A stretch of DNA of 64,000 nt, taken from contig PAMZ01000018.1 of NCBI GenBank assembly GCA_002707495.1, forward strand, positions 186,001 through 250,000. The letters run 5' to 3'. This document shows, in pieces, positions 33,477 through 42,076 of the stretch. The position numbers and the translations under genes are program-made. This stretch comes from Halobacteriovoraceae bacterium. Its GTDB lineage: Bacteria > Bdellovibrionota > Bacteriovoracia > Bacteriovoracales > Bacteriovoracaceae. Under the pieces are notes generated by a model. The model was not told the DNA's origin and did not search any database. It was given only the letters and a program-made list of their open reading frames with translations. Within the stretch, counting starts at the first letter, position 1; the number at the start of each line of letters is the position of its first letter.

Positions 33477-34475
33477 ATGAGAGCTTTTGTTTTAGTTTTA
33501 TTTACATTCTTAATTGCGAACAGTTTCGCAGCAAATCGAATCAAAGATATAGCCGATATTAAAGGTGTTCGAGACAATCCTTTGGTTGGCTATGGTCTCG
33601 TCATTGGTCTCAATGGAACAGGCGATGGCGGTGGAGAAATAACTAATAACTCACTTAAAAAGATGTTTCAAACACTAGGTCTAGACCCCGTTCAAGAAGT
33701 AAGTTCGGCCAATGTTGCTGCTGTTATTGTGACAGCTAAACTTCCTCCTTTTGGAAGAATTGGTCAAAAACTTGATGTCACAATTTCATCTATCGGTGAC
33801 GCCTCATCTCTAGCGGGCGGAACTCTACTAGTGACACCACTTAAAGGTGGGGATGGAAAAGTTTATGCTGTAGCTTCCGGAGCTCTCTCGATTGGTGGGC
33901 TTACTCAAGGAGCAAAATTCGCTACCACTGGGACTATTCCTCAAGGTGGGACAATAGAGCGTGAAGTTGACATGAACTTCAATGAAAAGAAGTCTATTCG
34001 CTTGTCACTTAAGAGCCCTGATTTTACAACTGCGGCGAGAGTTGTAAAAACAGTAAATGAAAACCTCGGTGGTAAATTTGCTAGTGCATCTGACTCGGCT
34101 ACAGTTGATTTGATTGTTCCACCTCATTACGAAAAGAACTTAGTTAACTTGGTGGCCATCGTTGAAAATTATCGAATCAATCAAGACAATAAGGCACGAA
34201 TTGTTATCAATGAAAAAACAGGAACCATAGTAGCTGGCGGCGAAATTACCCTCAACGAAGTGGCCATTAGTCATGGTGACCTCGTTTTACAAGTTGGCAA
34301 ACAAGCGGATAAGGCTGCGCAAGCCGGTTCACTTTTCCTAGTTGAGCGCAAGACTACATTAAAAGACTTAGTAAATGCCTTAAATACAATAGGTACCTCT
34401 CCGGAGGATTTAATCAGCATATTTCAGACACTTAAGAGGAATGGGGCATTAATTGCCGAGTTAGAGTTTATATGA
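33477..34475 (+). CDS. flgI: Flagellar P-ring protein FlgI
   Basis: A 332-residue periplasmic protein with a signal peptide (about 1-18). Family landmarks: RIKDIADIKGVRDNPLVGYG, LVIGLNGTGDGG, SSANVAAVIVTAKLPPF, LDVTISSIGDASSLAGGTL, LTPLKG and KTTLKDLVNALNTIGTSPED at the end. It forms the P ring around the rod in the peptidoglycan. Slightly shorter than the 365-residue enteric version. Confidence 0.96.
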   Translation: MRAFVLVLFTFLIANSFAANRIKDIADIKGVRDNPLVGYGLVIGLNGTGDGGGEITNNSLKKMFQTLGLDPVQEVSSANVAAVIVTAKLPPFGRIGQKLDVTISSIGDASSLAGGTLLVTPLKGGDGKVYAVASGALSIGGLTQGAKFATTGTIPQGGTIEREVDMNFNEKKSIRLSLKSPDFTTAARVVKTVNENLGGKFASASDSATVDLIVPPHYEKNLVNLVAIVENYRINQDNKARIVINEKTGTIVAGGEITLNEVAISHGDLVLQVGKQADKAAQAGSLFLVERKTTLKDLVNALNTIGTSPEDLISIFQTLKRNGALIAELEFI

Positions 34476-34530
34476 TGTGGAAATTATGACATTAAACTTT
34501 ATTTTTTGATGGTTTTGCACCGCAGTTTAA

Positions 34531-34539
34531 TGTTATAAT
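34531..34539 (+). promoter_or_regulatory. Internal extended -10 promoter before flgJ
   Basis: TGT-TATAAT at 34531-34539 is a perfect extended -10. No good -35 is present at 16-18 bases (TTGCAC at 34515-34520 is only 13 bases away), but an extended -10 can work without it. It would start a transcript about 35 bases before the flgJ ATG, in the 105-base gap, and could drive flgJ-flgM-flgN-flgK-flgL separately from flgF-flgI. Confidence 0.45.
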
Positions 34540-34580
34540 TATGTGTGAGTCCTCTAGGAAGGAGGATAGAAAAAACTAGG

Positions 34581-34949
34581 ATGGTGATGAAGGTCAATAC
34601 AAACCCTACATTCAATAATTCCAAAACTAAAAAGCCATACGATAAGTACGCCAATGTACCAAAGGAACTCATGCATGTTGCGGAAGGTATGGAAGCTCAG
34701 TTCAATCAAATGATGCTCAATCAAATGAAGAAAACTGTAGATCGCGCAGATCCTCACTCCCCTGCGGCTAGAATCTATGATCAAATGCTAGATGAGAGAT
34801 ATGCAGAAATAATGGCTCAAAAAGATGGAGTTGGAATTAAAGATATTGTTATTGAACAGTTTATGCCTGGGTTTAACAAAACCCCAAAGCGAGCAGCTTT
34901 AAATAATTATCAAAACCAAATAAAAGGAAATGGTCATGAATCCCATTAA
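34581..34949 (+). CDS. flgJ: Rod-binding protein FlgJ, single-domain
   Basis: A 122-residue protein with only the N-terminal rod-capping domain of FlgJ (KELMHVAEGMEAQFNQMMLN, then YDQMLDERYAEIMAQKDGVG and IVIEQFMP). The muramidase domain found in enteric FlgJ is missing, so another enzyme must open the peptidoglycan. The ATG at 34581 is preferred; a GTG at 34545 would sit on the predicted transcription start. A strong AAGGAGG at 34559-34565 is 15 bases from this ATG, further than usual. Confidence 0.82.
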   Translation: MVMKVNTNPTFNNSKTKKPYDKYANVPKELMHVAEGMEAQFNQMMLNQMKKTVDRADPHSPAARIYDQMLDERYAEIMAQKDGVGIKDIVIEQFMPGFNKTPKRAALNNYQNQIKGNGHESH

Positions 34950-35256
34950 CACGAGAACCCCCTTTTTCCCTCACTCAAAAAGTGCTCAGGAGGCTCAAGC
35001 CAGTAAGTCTTCTGCGATTATGCGAAGAAATAGCTATGATCGTGTTCAAGACTTAAACGATAAAACCTCTAGGGATGTGAATGTTGCGATACCAGAAAGT
35101 ATCAGAGACTACTCACGAATTAAGAGAGTTGTTGATGCAGCACCAGAGGTTGATAACTCTGCCAAAATTGCGGCACTCAAAGCGCAAATCAATGCTGGCA
35201 CATATGAGCCAAATTATGATGCCATTGCAGACAAAATGTTAAGCACAGAATTTTAA
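34936..35256 (+). CDS. flgM: Anti-sigma-28 factor FlgM
   Basis: A 106-residue protein, mostly unfolded, with the FlgM C-terminal sigma-binding helices: VDNSAKIAALKAQINAGTYE (about residues 73-92) and PNYDAIADKMLSTEF. FlgM holds FliA inactive until the hook is complete. The ATG at 34936 follows AAAGGAA by 7 bases. It overlaps flgJ by 14 bases and is followed by flgN, the usual partner. Confidence 0.85.
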   Translation: MNPINTRTPFFPHSKSAQEAQASKSSAIMRRNSYDRVQDLNDKTSRDVNVAIPESIRDYSRIKRVVDAAPEVDNSAKIAALKAQINAGTYEPNYDAIADKMLSTEF

Positions 35257-35264
35257 GGATTAGC

Positions 35265-35765
35265 ATGAATGTTGAAGTAGTAAAATTTAAATGTGAAAGA
35301 TTAAGAGGTCTCTGGCAAGACTTCTGCTCTAAACATTCGGAGCTCTACGAGCTTACATGCGATGAATATATGCATCTTCTTGCGAGCGAAATTGAGGAGC
35401 TTGAACAGACTATCGAGAATAAAAAAGCGCTCATTAGTTTTATAAACGGATTGGATGATCTAAGGGATGAATTGATTTCTGATTTATGTGAGTCTTTAGG
35501 TATTCCTCCGCAAGCAAGATTGTTAGAGTTAACCGAGTGCTTACGAATTGCTGAGTTTAATTCAGAGGCCGATCAGATTGAAAAACTAAACTTATTACTT
35601 TTAGATATTGTAGAAAAAATTCAAACTCAGAATAAGAAAAACCAAATTTTTCTTAACAAGGCCCTGCATTCACTAGGTGAATTAAAAGCTAGTTTTACTG
35701 GCAATAAAGTTTATAACACTTATTCTTCTAGCGGTGGGATTAACCGCTCAAGTAAGGGGTATTAA
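35265..35765 (+). CDS. flgN: FlgN-type flagellar export chaperone
   Basis: A 166-residue helical protein (CDEYMHLLASEIEELEQTIE, about 25-44; ENKKALISFINGLDDL) with the pattern of FlgN, the cytoplasmic chaperone of hook-associated proteins FlgK and FlgL. Its place between flgM and flgK supports this. The end is a Ser/Gly-rich tail. Sequence similarity of FlgN is low in general, so the call rests partly on context. Confidence 0.78.
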   Translation: MNVEVVKFKCERLRGLWQDFCSKHSELYELTCDEYMHLLASEIEELEQTIENKKALISFINGLDDLRDELISDLCESLGIPPQARLLELTECLRIAEFNSEADQIEKLNLLLLDIVEKIQTQNKKNQIFLNKALHSLGELKASFTGNKVYNTYSSSGGINRSSKGY

Positions 35766-35775
35766 AGGATAACTT

Positions 35776-37254
35776 TTGGGATCAGATTTATTTAGTATAG
35801 GACGTACTTCATTAAATGCTTCTAAAAAGTCGCTCTCGACTACGTCGCATAATATCGCCAATGCTAATACTGAGGGTTATTCGCGCCAAAGGGTCAACCT
35901 CGAATCTGCTACTCCCATTGGAGAAGGTAATATTGTCATCGGCTCTGGTGTCAGTATTAAAAGCGTAAAAAGAGTTCATGATCAATTGGTGGAAGAAAAT
36001 CTTAATGATGCTCTTACTAAGCATCAATTTAACGAAACTAGAACCAGTCATTTAAGCTCTATGGAGCAGATATTCAATGAAATCAATTCAGACGGTCTCA
36101 ATAAGGTTATGAATAGATTTTTTAACTCATTTAGAGAGCTCTCTAATCAGCCAGAGAATGAGGTTGTAAGAACCTTAGTACGTGATAATGCCCAACTAGT
36201 TGTAGAAGATTTTCACAGGATTAGTGAAGAGATCACTCAAGTTAAATCACGTATGGACAAAGAGATTAGAGCTTCTGTTGAAGAAATTAATCAGCTTGGC
36301 ACAACCATAACTCGACTTAATAAAGAGATCGTCCGACTTGAAAATGTCGGCGGCGAAACAGGAGATCTTAGAGATCAAAGAGATATGGCAGTTAGGGCCC
36401 TCTCTGAATTTACTGAAGTAAAGGGTTACGAAGCCGGCAGAGGTGAATATGTTGTTAATCTGGTTGGATGGGGATCACTTGTAGCAGGCGGAAGTCTAAA
36501 TCCATTGGTAGCTAGAGATGTAACAGGTAATAAGCAAAGTGGAAGTTATTCTAATGAAGGCAGACTAGAAATTGCTTTTGAAAAATCCGGGAAAGCTGCA
36601 TCAAACTTAACCGAAAAGAAAGGTTCTGGGTCCTTAGGTGCCATAGTTAAAACGAGAAATGAGGAACTTGAATTCCTAAGAGACCAATTGGATGAAATGG
36701 CACATAGTCTGGTTCACATAACAAATGCCATCCATCGTAAAGGATTTGTAAATAAGAAGATTCCAACGGATCAACAAGGCAATCTTATTGTTAGACCTGG
36801 TGATCCTAAGATTACGGGAATCAATTTTTTCAAGGAGCCACTTGGTAAAGAGAGAGCTTCTGGAAATATAGCCATCAGTGACGAAGTTATGGACGACCTA
36901 ACAAATATCGCCACTGGACTTGAGCCTAATTCTCCTGGAGATAACCGTATAGCGCTTGCGATCTCAAAAGTTCAACACGAAAAGCTTCTAGGTGACGGAA
37001 CAAAAACAATTGAGGAAATGTATCTTGAAACTTCCTCCTCGATTGGTCTGGCATCTTCAAAAGCCCAGATCAATGCAGAACAATCTGGTGGAATTGTCGC
37101 ACAGGCAAGAAGTATAAAAGAGAGAATATCTGGAGTTAACTTAGATGAAGAGGCCACCAATATGGTGAAATATCAACAAGCCTATCAGGCTTCAGCTAAA
37201 ATGATTCGAACAGCTGACGAGATGTTTGATTCTGTTTTGGAGATGATTAGGTAA
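35776..37254 (+). CDS. flgK: Flagellar hook-associated protein 1, FlgK
   Basis: A 492-residue protein with the N-terminal rod/hook motif SLSTTSHNIANANTEGYSRQ (residues about 18-37) and the FlgK C-terminus VNLDEEATNMVKYQQAYQAS and AKMIRTADEMFDSVLEMI. It links hook to filament. A TTG start at 35776 is used, with AAGGATAA just upstream. It is shorter than the enteric form because the variable middle is reduced. Confidence 0.95.
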   Translation: MGSDLFSIGRTSLNASKKSLSTTSHNIANANTEGYSRQRVNLESATPIGEGNIVIGSGVSIKSVKRVHDQLVEENLNDALTKHQFNETRTSHLSSMEQIFNEINSDGLNKVMNRFFNSFRELSNQPENEVVRTLVRDNAQLVVEDFHRISEEITQVKSRMDKEIRASVEEINQLGTTITRLNKEIVRLENVGGETGDLRDQRDMAVRALSEFTEVKGYEAGRGEYVVNLVGWGSLVAGGSLNPLVARDVTGNKQSGSYSNEGRLEIAFEKSGKAASNLTEKKGSGSLGAIVKTRNEELEFLRDQLDEMAHSLVHITNAIHRKGFVNKKIPTDQQGNLIVRPGDPKITGINFFKEPLGKERASGNIAISDEVMDDLTNIATGLEPNSPGDNRIALAISKVQHEKLLGDGTKTIEEMYLETSSSIGLASSKAQINAEQSGGIVAQARSIKERISGVNLDEEATNMVKYQQAYQASAKMIRTADEMFDSVLEMIR

Positions 37255-38306
37255 TGTCACGGGTATCAGAAGCAAGTACAGTAAATGCCATAAAATACTC
37301 CACCAATAGGAGCAGACGTAAACTTGAAGATCTTCAGTTAAAAGGGTCTAACTTAAAGCGCGTGCAAAAGCCCTCGGATGATCCGGTGGGAAATATGGAC
37401 ATTCTTTCAATTAGATCTCGAAATATTGATGGCAAGCAGTACCTTCGAAATGCTTCTGTAGCAAAAGCACAGCTAACCTTCACGGAAAGCGCCATTGAGG
37501 AACTTACAGAGCTTGTTACGAAGGCAAAAGAACTCGCCATAGGACAGGCTTCAAATATCTTTGACCCCTCAGTAAGAAAAGGGATCGCCCAAGAAGTAAG
37601 ACAACTACGTAATCAAGCTTTAAGTATTGCAAACAGAAGGCTTGGTAATAAATATATATTTGGTGGTTATAAGACTTTAGAGAAGCCTTTCGATGCTGAC
37701 GGTAAATACCATGGGGATAATAACCAAACTAAAATTGAAGTTGGTAAGGATATTTATGTTCCTATCACTTTTTCAGGAGAAAATGTCTTTTACAGCGAGC
37801 CTAACCCCACTATCGAAAGCAATATGCCTGAGCTTGGAGAAAGAGCTCGCGTTGATATTCAAAACCAAGTTCAACAATCGGCTCTGCCAGAAGAGCAACA
37901 AGAACAAGAACCTATCATCAATCGAGATCCAGCAGCTAGCAATCCCTTTCAAACAGAACCTGAAGAGATTAAGGGAAGTCTCTTTAAAGATTTAGAAACA
38001 CTTGAGAATGGTCTTTTAACAGACAATCATTTCATGATTCAGTCTCTTCTGCCTAAACTCGACGAAACTTTAGATAGGTTAATTCAAACACGGACTTCGA
38101 TAGGGTCAACTATCAACAAAGTTGAGATCACAGAAGACAATATAGACAAGAACAGAGTTGAGAATGAAACTTATAGAAGTAAGATTGAAGACGCTGATGT
38201 GGCTGAACTCTTTACTGACTTAACTCGCCAAGAAAACGTCATGAATGCCTCATACAAAGCTAGTGCTCAGCTATTAAATAACAATCTAATGAAATACATT
38301 GGCTAG
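37254..38306 (+). CDS. flgL: Flagellar hook-associated protein 3, FlgL
   Basis: A 350-residue flagellin-like junction protein: RKLEDLQLKGSNLKRVQKPS and DDPVGNMDILSIRSRNID at the N-terminus, ANRRLGNKYIFGGYKT, and the C-terminal DADVAELFTDLTRQENVMNA. The middle carries a Gln/Glu-rich linker (about 195-245). Its ATG overlaps the flgK stop by one base. Followed by 250 non-coding bases before csrA. Confidence 0.92.
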   Translation: MSRVSEASTVNAIKYSTNRSRRKLEDLQLKGSNLKRVQKPSDDPVGNMDILSIRSRNIDGKQYLRNASVAKAQLTFTESAIEELTELVTKAKELAIGQASNIFDPSVRKGIAQEVRQLRNQALSIANRRLGNKYIFGGYKTLEKPFDADGKYHGDNNQTKIEVGKDIYVPITFSGENVFYSEPNPTIESNMPELGERARVDIQNQVQQSALPEEQQEQEPIINRDPAASNPFQTEPEEIKGSLFKDLETLENGLLTDNHFMIQSLLPKLDETLDRLIQTRTSIGSTINKVEITEDNIDKNRVENETYRSKIEDADVAELFTDLTRQENVMNASYKASAQLLNNNLMKYIG

Positions 38307-38460
38307 TTATAGAAATATTTAGACCCAAAGCGCCAAGTAACTCGAAAGTCTGATAATTTAAAATATTTTATCCTAAATTTAGCCTGAGCTTAAGAATCCA
38401 TTAATTTATCATATAAATAAGAAATAATTACAGAGATGTAAGACAATATTAATAATTCAC

Positions 38461-38506
38461 TTGCATTTTGAATCTGCCAGTACTATATGAACATCTCAGT
38501 TGAGAT
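38461..38506 (+). promoter_or_regulatory. Candidate csrA promoter with palindrome at the start site
   Basis: TTGCAT (38461-38466), 17-base spacer, TATATG (38484-38489). A perfect inverted repeat ATCTCA-GT-TGAGAT (38493-38506) covers the expected transcription start, as an operator would. The gene's ATG is at 38557, leaving a leader of about 60 bases with the sequence GAGGTTAACACAC before it. Confidence 0.4.
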
Positions 38507-38556
38507 TTAAAATCAGCTAACAGTTATTAAGACGGAGTTTAAAGAGGTTAACACAC

Positions 38557-38787
38557 ATGCTAGTTCTAACAAGGAAGCTGGGAGAGAGCATTGCCATTGA
38601 CGATCATATCAAAATAGTAGTGGTTCAAATAAAAGGTAAACAAGTCAGATTGGGTATTAAGGCTCCAAAGGAGACCAAAATACACAGAGAAGAGGTTTAT
38701 CAGGCTATTCAAGATCAAAATACCGAGGCGAGTCAATCCACCCCTGCTGACCTAGCAAGGCTTAATGAGGACTTCGGCAAGAAATAA
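38557..38787 (+). CDS. csrA: Carbon storage regulator CsrA
   Basis: A 76-residue RNA-binding regulator. It matches CsrA along its whole core: MLVLTRKLGESIAIDDHIKI, KGKQVRLGIKAPKETKIHRE, EVYQAIQ. The dimer binds GGA motifs in mRNA leaders, typically flagellin and metabolic genes. It is longer than E. coli CsrA by a Ser/Thr/Ala-containing tail. FliW, its protein antagonist, is the next gene, 86 bases downstream. Confidence 0.96.
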   Translation: MLVLTRKLGESIAIDDHIKIVVVQIKGKQVRLGIKAPKETKIHREEVYQAIQDQNTEASQSTPADLARLNEDFGKK

Positions 38788-38811
38788 ATTCCTCCTTGCA
38801 GATCAATATAA

Positions 38812-38857
38812 TTGACTGATATCATCATTCAAGGTAGAAATTTGAGACTACCTCAAA
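38812..38857 (+). promoter_or_regulatory. Candidate fliW promoter and leader hairpin
   Basis: TTGACT (38812-38817), 17 bases, TAGAAA (38835-38840) is a fair promoter. Directly after it, TTTGAG (38841-38846) and CTCAAA (38852-38857) can form a 6-base-pair stem with a 5-base loop just before the Shine-Dalgarno GGAGG. Could regulate fliW translation. Low confidence. Confidence 0.3.
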
Positions 38858-38873
38858 ATTTTCGGAGGATGAT

Positions 38874-39437
38874 GTGAAAGTCAACACTACAAGGTTCGGA
38901 GAACTTCAAGTAAACAAAGAAGATATCATCTCTTTCTCAGAAGGATTACTGGGATTTGAGAGTTTAAGTCAATTTTTCATCGTTGACCCAGGTGATGCGA
39001 CCTTGATCTTATGGCTTCAGTCTATTGAAAATCCAGAAACAGCGTTTCCAATTATTGAACCCAAAATTTTCAAGCCTGATTACGTTGCTAAATTACTTCC
39101 AGCTGACATGAATAGTGTTTCATTGGATAGTATTTCTGACGCAAAGATTTACTCAATTCTTACGATTCCTTCAGATATCACTAAAATGAGTGCAAATCTT
39201 AAAGCTCCTATCGTGATTAACAATGCAAAAAAGATCGCAAGACAAATTGTTCTTCAGGACAATAAACTCTCAGTGAAATTCGAAATGTATAAGGAACTAA
39301 AAAGTTATATAGTTTCTTATGCCTCTGACGATCGCAAAAGAACAAATGTTACTGAGCCAACCGCGACAGCAACAACTGATACAGAAGCCACTGCAACTCC
39401 TTCGCAAAGAGCTTCAGAAAAAATCAACGAAGCTTAA
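38874..39437 (+). CDS. fliW: Flagellar assembly factor FliW, CsrA antagonist
   Basis: A 187-residue beta-barrel protein. FliW landmarks: TRFGELQVNKEDIISFSEGL (residues 6-25), LGFESLSQFFIVD, LWLQSIENPETAFPIIEP. It binds CsrA allosterically and is displaced by flagellin, coupling filament export to flagellin translation. A Thr/Ala-rich tail (about 158-187) is extra to the family. Preferred start GTG (38874) has GGAGGATGAT just before it. Confidence 0.93.
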   Translation: MKVNTTRFGELQVNKEDIISFSEGLLGFESLSQFFIVDPGDATLILWLQSIENPETAFPIIEPKIFKPDYVAKLLPADMNSVSLDSISDAKIYSILTIPSDITKMSANLKAPIVINNAKKIARQIVLQDNKLSVKFEMYKELKSYIVSYASDDRKRTNVTEPTATATTDTEATATPSQRASEKINEA

Positions 39438-39458
39438 TCAAAAGAAAATTTTAATAAT

Positions 39459-39491
39459 AAAAAAAGCCCTCTTTAAAAGAGGGCTTTTTTT
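39459..39491. terminator. Bidirectional terminator between fliW and the TPR gene
   Basis: GCCCTCTTT (39466-39474) pairs with AAAGAGGGC (39476-39484), flanked by an A run on the left and a T run on the right, so it works for both strands. It ends the flagellar operon and the minus-strand TPR/BamD block, which are convergent here. Confidence 0.9.
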
Positions 39492-39510
39492 ATGTCTTGT
39501 TTATTCATTT

Positions 39511-40239
39511 TTAAATACTGAGTACTGTTTCAGAGGCATCTTTAGATAGTGATAAATACATCTTCAACTCTTGGTTTTCAGGCTCTTTCATAAGAGCTTG
39601 TTGCCATTCATTATGAGCCTCGACGACATTTCCTTGGCCATAAAAAAGAAGACCAAGAGCGACTCTTGCCGGGATATAGGTGGGTGATTCTGATTTTAGT
39701 GCTCTCAACTCCTCAATCGCTTTCGCCAAGTATCCTTTCTTAGAGTAGACTTTAGCAATCTTTATTCTCGCTTCAAAATTACTGGCATCTAGAGAAGTCA
39801 CTTTATTATACTCAAAGAGCGCTTCTTCATATCTATTATAACTAAAATAGAGTTCCGCAAGCTCGAAATGCTTCTGAGAAAACTTCCTGTTAATATGTGG
39901 ATCTTTAATTCCATCGGGCTCATTTTTAACTTGTTCATTGGCCTTATCGAAAATCTGCTTAGCATCTTCATATCGACCGATGTCGTTAAGAATCACAGAC
40001 AAAGAAATTGAAGCGTCAGTATTATTAGGATCCAGTTCAAGTACCTTGTTAAAAGCTTTTACCGCTTTTCCTAAATTACCTTGAATATGAAAAATATTCC
40101 CAATGAGAAAGTAAGCTTCAGAGTTGTTTGGATTCAAATTGATGACTTCCTCGAGCATCAGCATTGATCTTTTGAATTTCTGATCTTGATAAAACTTACG
40201 TGCAGAATCCATCAAGCTCATTTCGTTTAAACTACTCAA
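39511..40239 (-). CDS. TPR-repeat protein
   Basis: A 242-residue protein made of tetratricopeptide repeats: clear units are AYFLIGNIFHIQGNLGKAVK, AFNKVLELDPNNTDASISLS and LAELYFSYNRYEEALFEYNK. No signal peptide is seen, so cytoplasmic; a scaffold for protein contacts. It follows the BamD gene by 10 bases on the same strand, which may mean a role in envelope assembly, though nothing in the sequence shows it. Confidence 0.75.
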   Translation of the reverse strand: MSSLNEMSLMDSARKFYQDQKFKRSMLMLEEVINLNPNNSEAYFLIGNIFHIQGNLGKAVKAFNKVLELDPNNTDASISLSVILNDIGRYEDAKQIFDKANEQVKNEPDGIKDPHINRKFSQKHFELAELYFSYNRYEEALFEYNKVTSLDASNFEARIKIAKVYSKKGYLAKAIEELRALKSESPTYIPARVALGLLFYGQGNVVEAHNEWQQALMKEPENQELKMYLSLSKDASETVLSI

Positions 40240-40249
40240 ATCAAACCTC

Positions 40250-40996
40250 TTATAATTTGTTCTTACAATATGCTAAGACCTGCTTAGCCTCTGACTGATC
40301 TTTTTTATTTATATCATCCATGAATTCATTTCCATAGGCTAAGCAATCTTTATACTTTTTTAAATGATAACTTGTTTGAATTATTCGACTCATAGAATGA
40401 CTTCTAATATCTTTATCATCCTTTATATTTCTCAAAATATCCTGATAGCGCCATAAAGCGGCATCATAGGACTCTGTTTTAAAGTAGAAGTCAGCTACGT
40501 ATTGTTCTTTATTATTAAGGCGTTGTTTACACTCGTTAATTTTTTTCTTTGCTTTTTTTACTTCTGGAGAATCCGGATATTTTGTAATTATTTCACGATA
40601 AAACTTAATGGCCTCAAAGGCTGGTTCTAAATCTCTATCGTCCGTATCTGGGAGCTGTAAATAAAAAGACTCGGCAATTTGAAATATCACATAAGGTATT
40701 TTTTCATGACGTGGATGAAAATCTCTAAATAATAAATAAGCAGCTGCAGCCTCTACATAATTTTCTTGCTTATATAAAATATCTGCTAACATTAACTCTG
40801 CTGGAGTTGCATAGTAAGAATAGGGGTATTGATTTTTTAGCTGGTTAATCTTTTCTGTCGCGAGGATATAGCGCTCCTCATCCATCAGCTCTTTAGCTTC
40901 TTTATATAAAATTTCAGCCTCAGTTTTACCTGTTGGCTTGTCTGACGCACAACTAAAAACTACTAACAAAGTCAGAAAGGAAGTAATGAGATTCAT
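40250..40996 (-). CDS. bamD: Outer-membrane assembly lipoprotein BamD
   Basis: A 248-residue lipoprotein (lipobox with Cys at residue 16) with TPR-like helices characteristic of BamD: EAEILYKEAKELMDEERYIL (about 24-43), INQLKNQYPYSYYATPAELM, AAYLLFRDFHPRHEKIPYVI and EIITKYPDSPEVKKAKKKI. BamD is the essential partner of BamA in inserting beta-barrel proteins. Other YfiO-like lipoproteins share this pattern, but length and motifs fit BamD well. Confidence 0.85.
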   Translation of the reverse strand: MNLITSFLTLLVVFSCASDKPTGKTEAEILYKEAKELMDEERYILATEKINQLKNQYPYSYYATPAELMLADILYKQENYVEAAAAYLLFRDFHPRHEKIPYVIFQIAESFYLQLPDTDDRDLEPAFEAIKFYREIITKYPDSPEVKKAKKKINECKQRLNNKEQYVADFYFKTESYDAALWRYQDILRNIKDDKDIRSHSMSRIIQTSYHLKKYKDCLAYGNEFMDDINKKDQSEAKQVLAYCKNKL

Positions 40997-41032
40997 ACCT
41001 CAAATTTACCTCTTCAAACCAAGGTCGTAAAG

Positions 41033-42076
41033 TCATGTACGTCCGTAAAGTTCTAAATAAAATTCCTGGAAAAGTAGCTTTAAGAAGGCTGCCAGAGGAA
41101 TAGATACTATCATCCCAATAACCCCGCCAAATTGCGATCCGATAATGACGCTTACGACAACTATTAAGGGGTGAAGATTTACAATTTTGGATACTAAAAC
41201 AGGAAAGACCAAGGCAAGATCGATCACATTGGCAATGACGTATAAAAGTATCATTGCCCCAATTGTCGTGTTCGGGTTTTGATCAACTAGACCTACGACA
41301 AGGGCCGGAATAAGGCCTAAAAATGGACCGATATAGGGAAGAATATTTGTTACAGCAGCTACAATACCCAACAAAAAGGCAAAGGGGTAACCCAATAATA
41401 ACAAACCAGCCGTAATCACAACCCCAACGATCGTTGCTTCAATGAACTTGGCAAATATATAGTCACCAAACTTAGTATTAAACGAGTGATATAGGTAGTA
41501 GGTCTTTTCGACTATACTATTCGGAACTATTTTCATCATAAGAAACCTCACCCTTCTTTCATCTTTCAGAATAAAGAAAAGAAAAAGAGGGATCATAAAA
41601 CTCCATTCCAATGCCGAAGTAACAATCTGAGGTAGATAAACAAGCACAGACTTTGTCGTCTCTTGTCCCAGCTCAATTAGGCTATCTACAGGGTTGAACG
41701 TTATTTCATAATTAACCTTTTCAAACACAAATTGCTTAAGCTCTCCGTACTTGATTCTTAAATAAGATTCTAACCTTGGAAGGTAGTATTCAATTTTATG
41801 AGCTTCCTCTGAAATGGTTTTCACACCTTTTACGATGGGATAGGTCAGTAAAAATAAAGAAGTGACAAGGATAATAATAGACATTGTTTTTCTTCCAATA
41901 TCCGCCGAATAAAAAGATCTAAGCGCAGGCTTCAACATTAAAGAAAGAATATAAGCAATACCCAAAGGAATCATAATTCGAGACAAGCTAAACATAACTG
42001 CAGCTATGACAATCATAACAACGATAAAGAAGACGAATTTATATTGGTCTGTTTTAATTGTCTTCTTGATCAGCAA
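41033..42076 (-). CDS. AI-2E family transporter (PerM-like permease)
   Basis: A 347-residue polytopic protein with about eight helices and the AI-2E family hallmarks: the long amphipathic region after the first helices, EWSFMIPLFLFFILKDERRV, and the end GGVIGMIVSIPLAAFLKLLF. The family exports or permits passage of diverse small solutes (quorum signals, ions), so the substrate is uncertain. The start overlaps the 3' end of the cyclic-nucleotide-binding gene by 23 bases. Confidence 0.85.
   Translation of the reverse strand: MLIKKTIKTDQYKFVFFIVVMIVIAAVMFSLSRIMIPLGIAYILSLMLKPALRSFYSADIGRKTMSIIILVTSLFLLTYPIVKGVKTISEEAHKIEYYLPRLESYLRIKYGELKQFVFEKVNYEITFNPVDSLIELGQETTKSVLVYLPQIVTSALEWSFMIPLFLFFILKDERRVRFLMMKIVPNSIVEKTYYLYHSFNTKFGDYIFAKFIEATIVGVVITAGLLLLGYPFAFLLGIVAAVTNILPYIGPFLGLIPALVVGLVDQNPNTTIGAMILLYVIANVIDLALVFPVLVSKIVNLHPLIVVVSVIIGSQFGGVIGMIVSIPLAAFLKLLFQEFYLELYGRT

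Noticed and set aside
34545..34580. GTG start for flgJ
   Set aside because: The GTG lies on the predicted transcription start and would add 12 residues unlike the family; the ATG at 34581 is preferred, though the long Shine-Dalgarno distance leaves some doubt.
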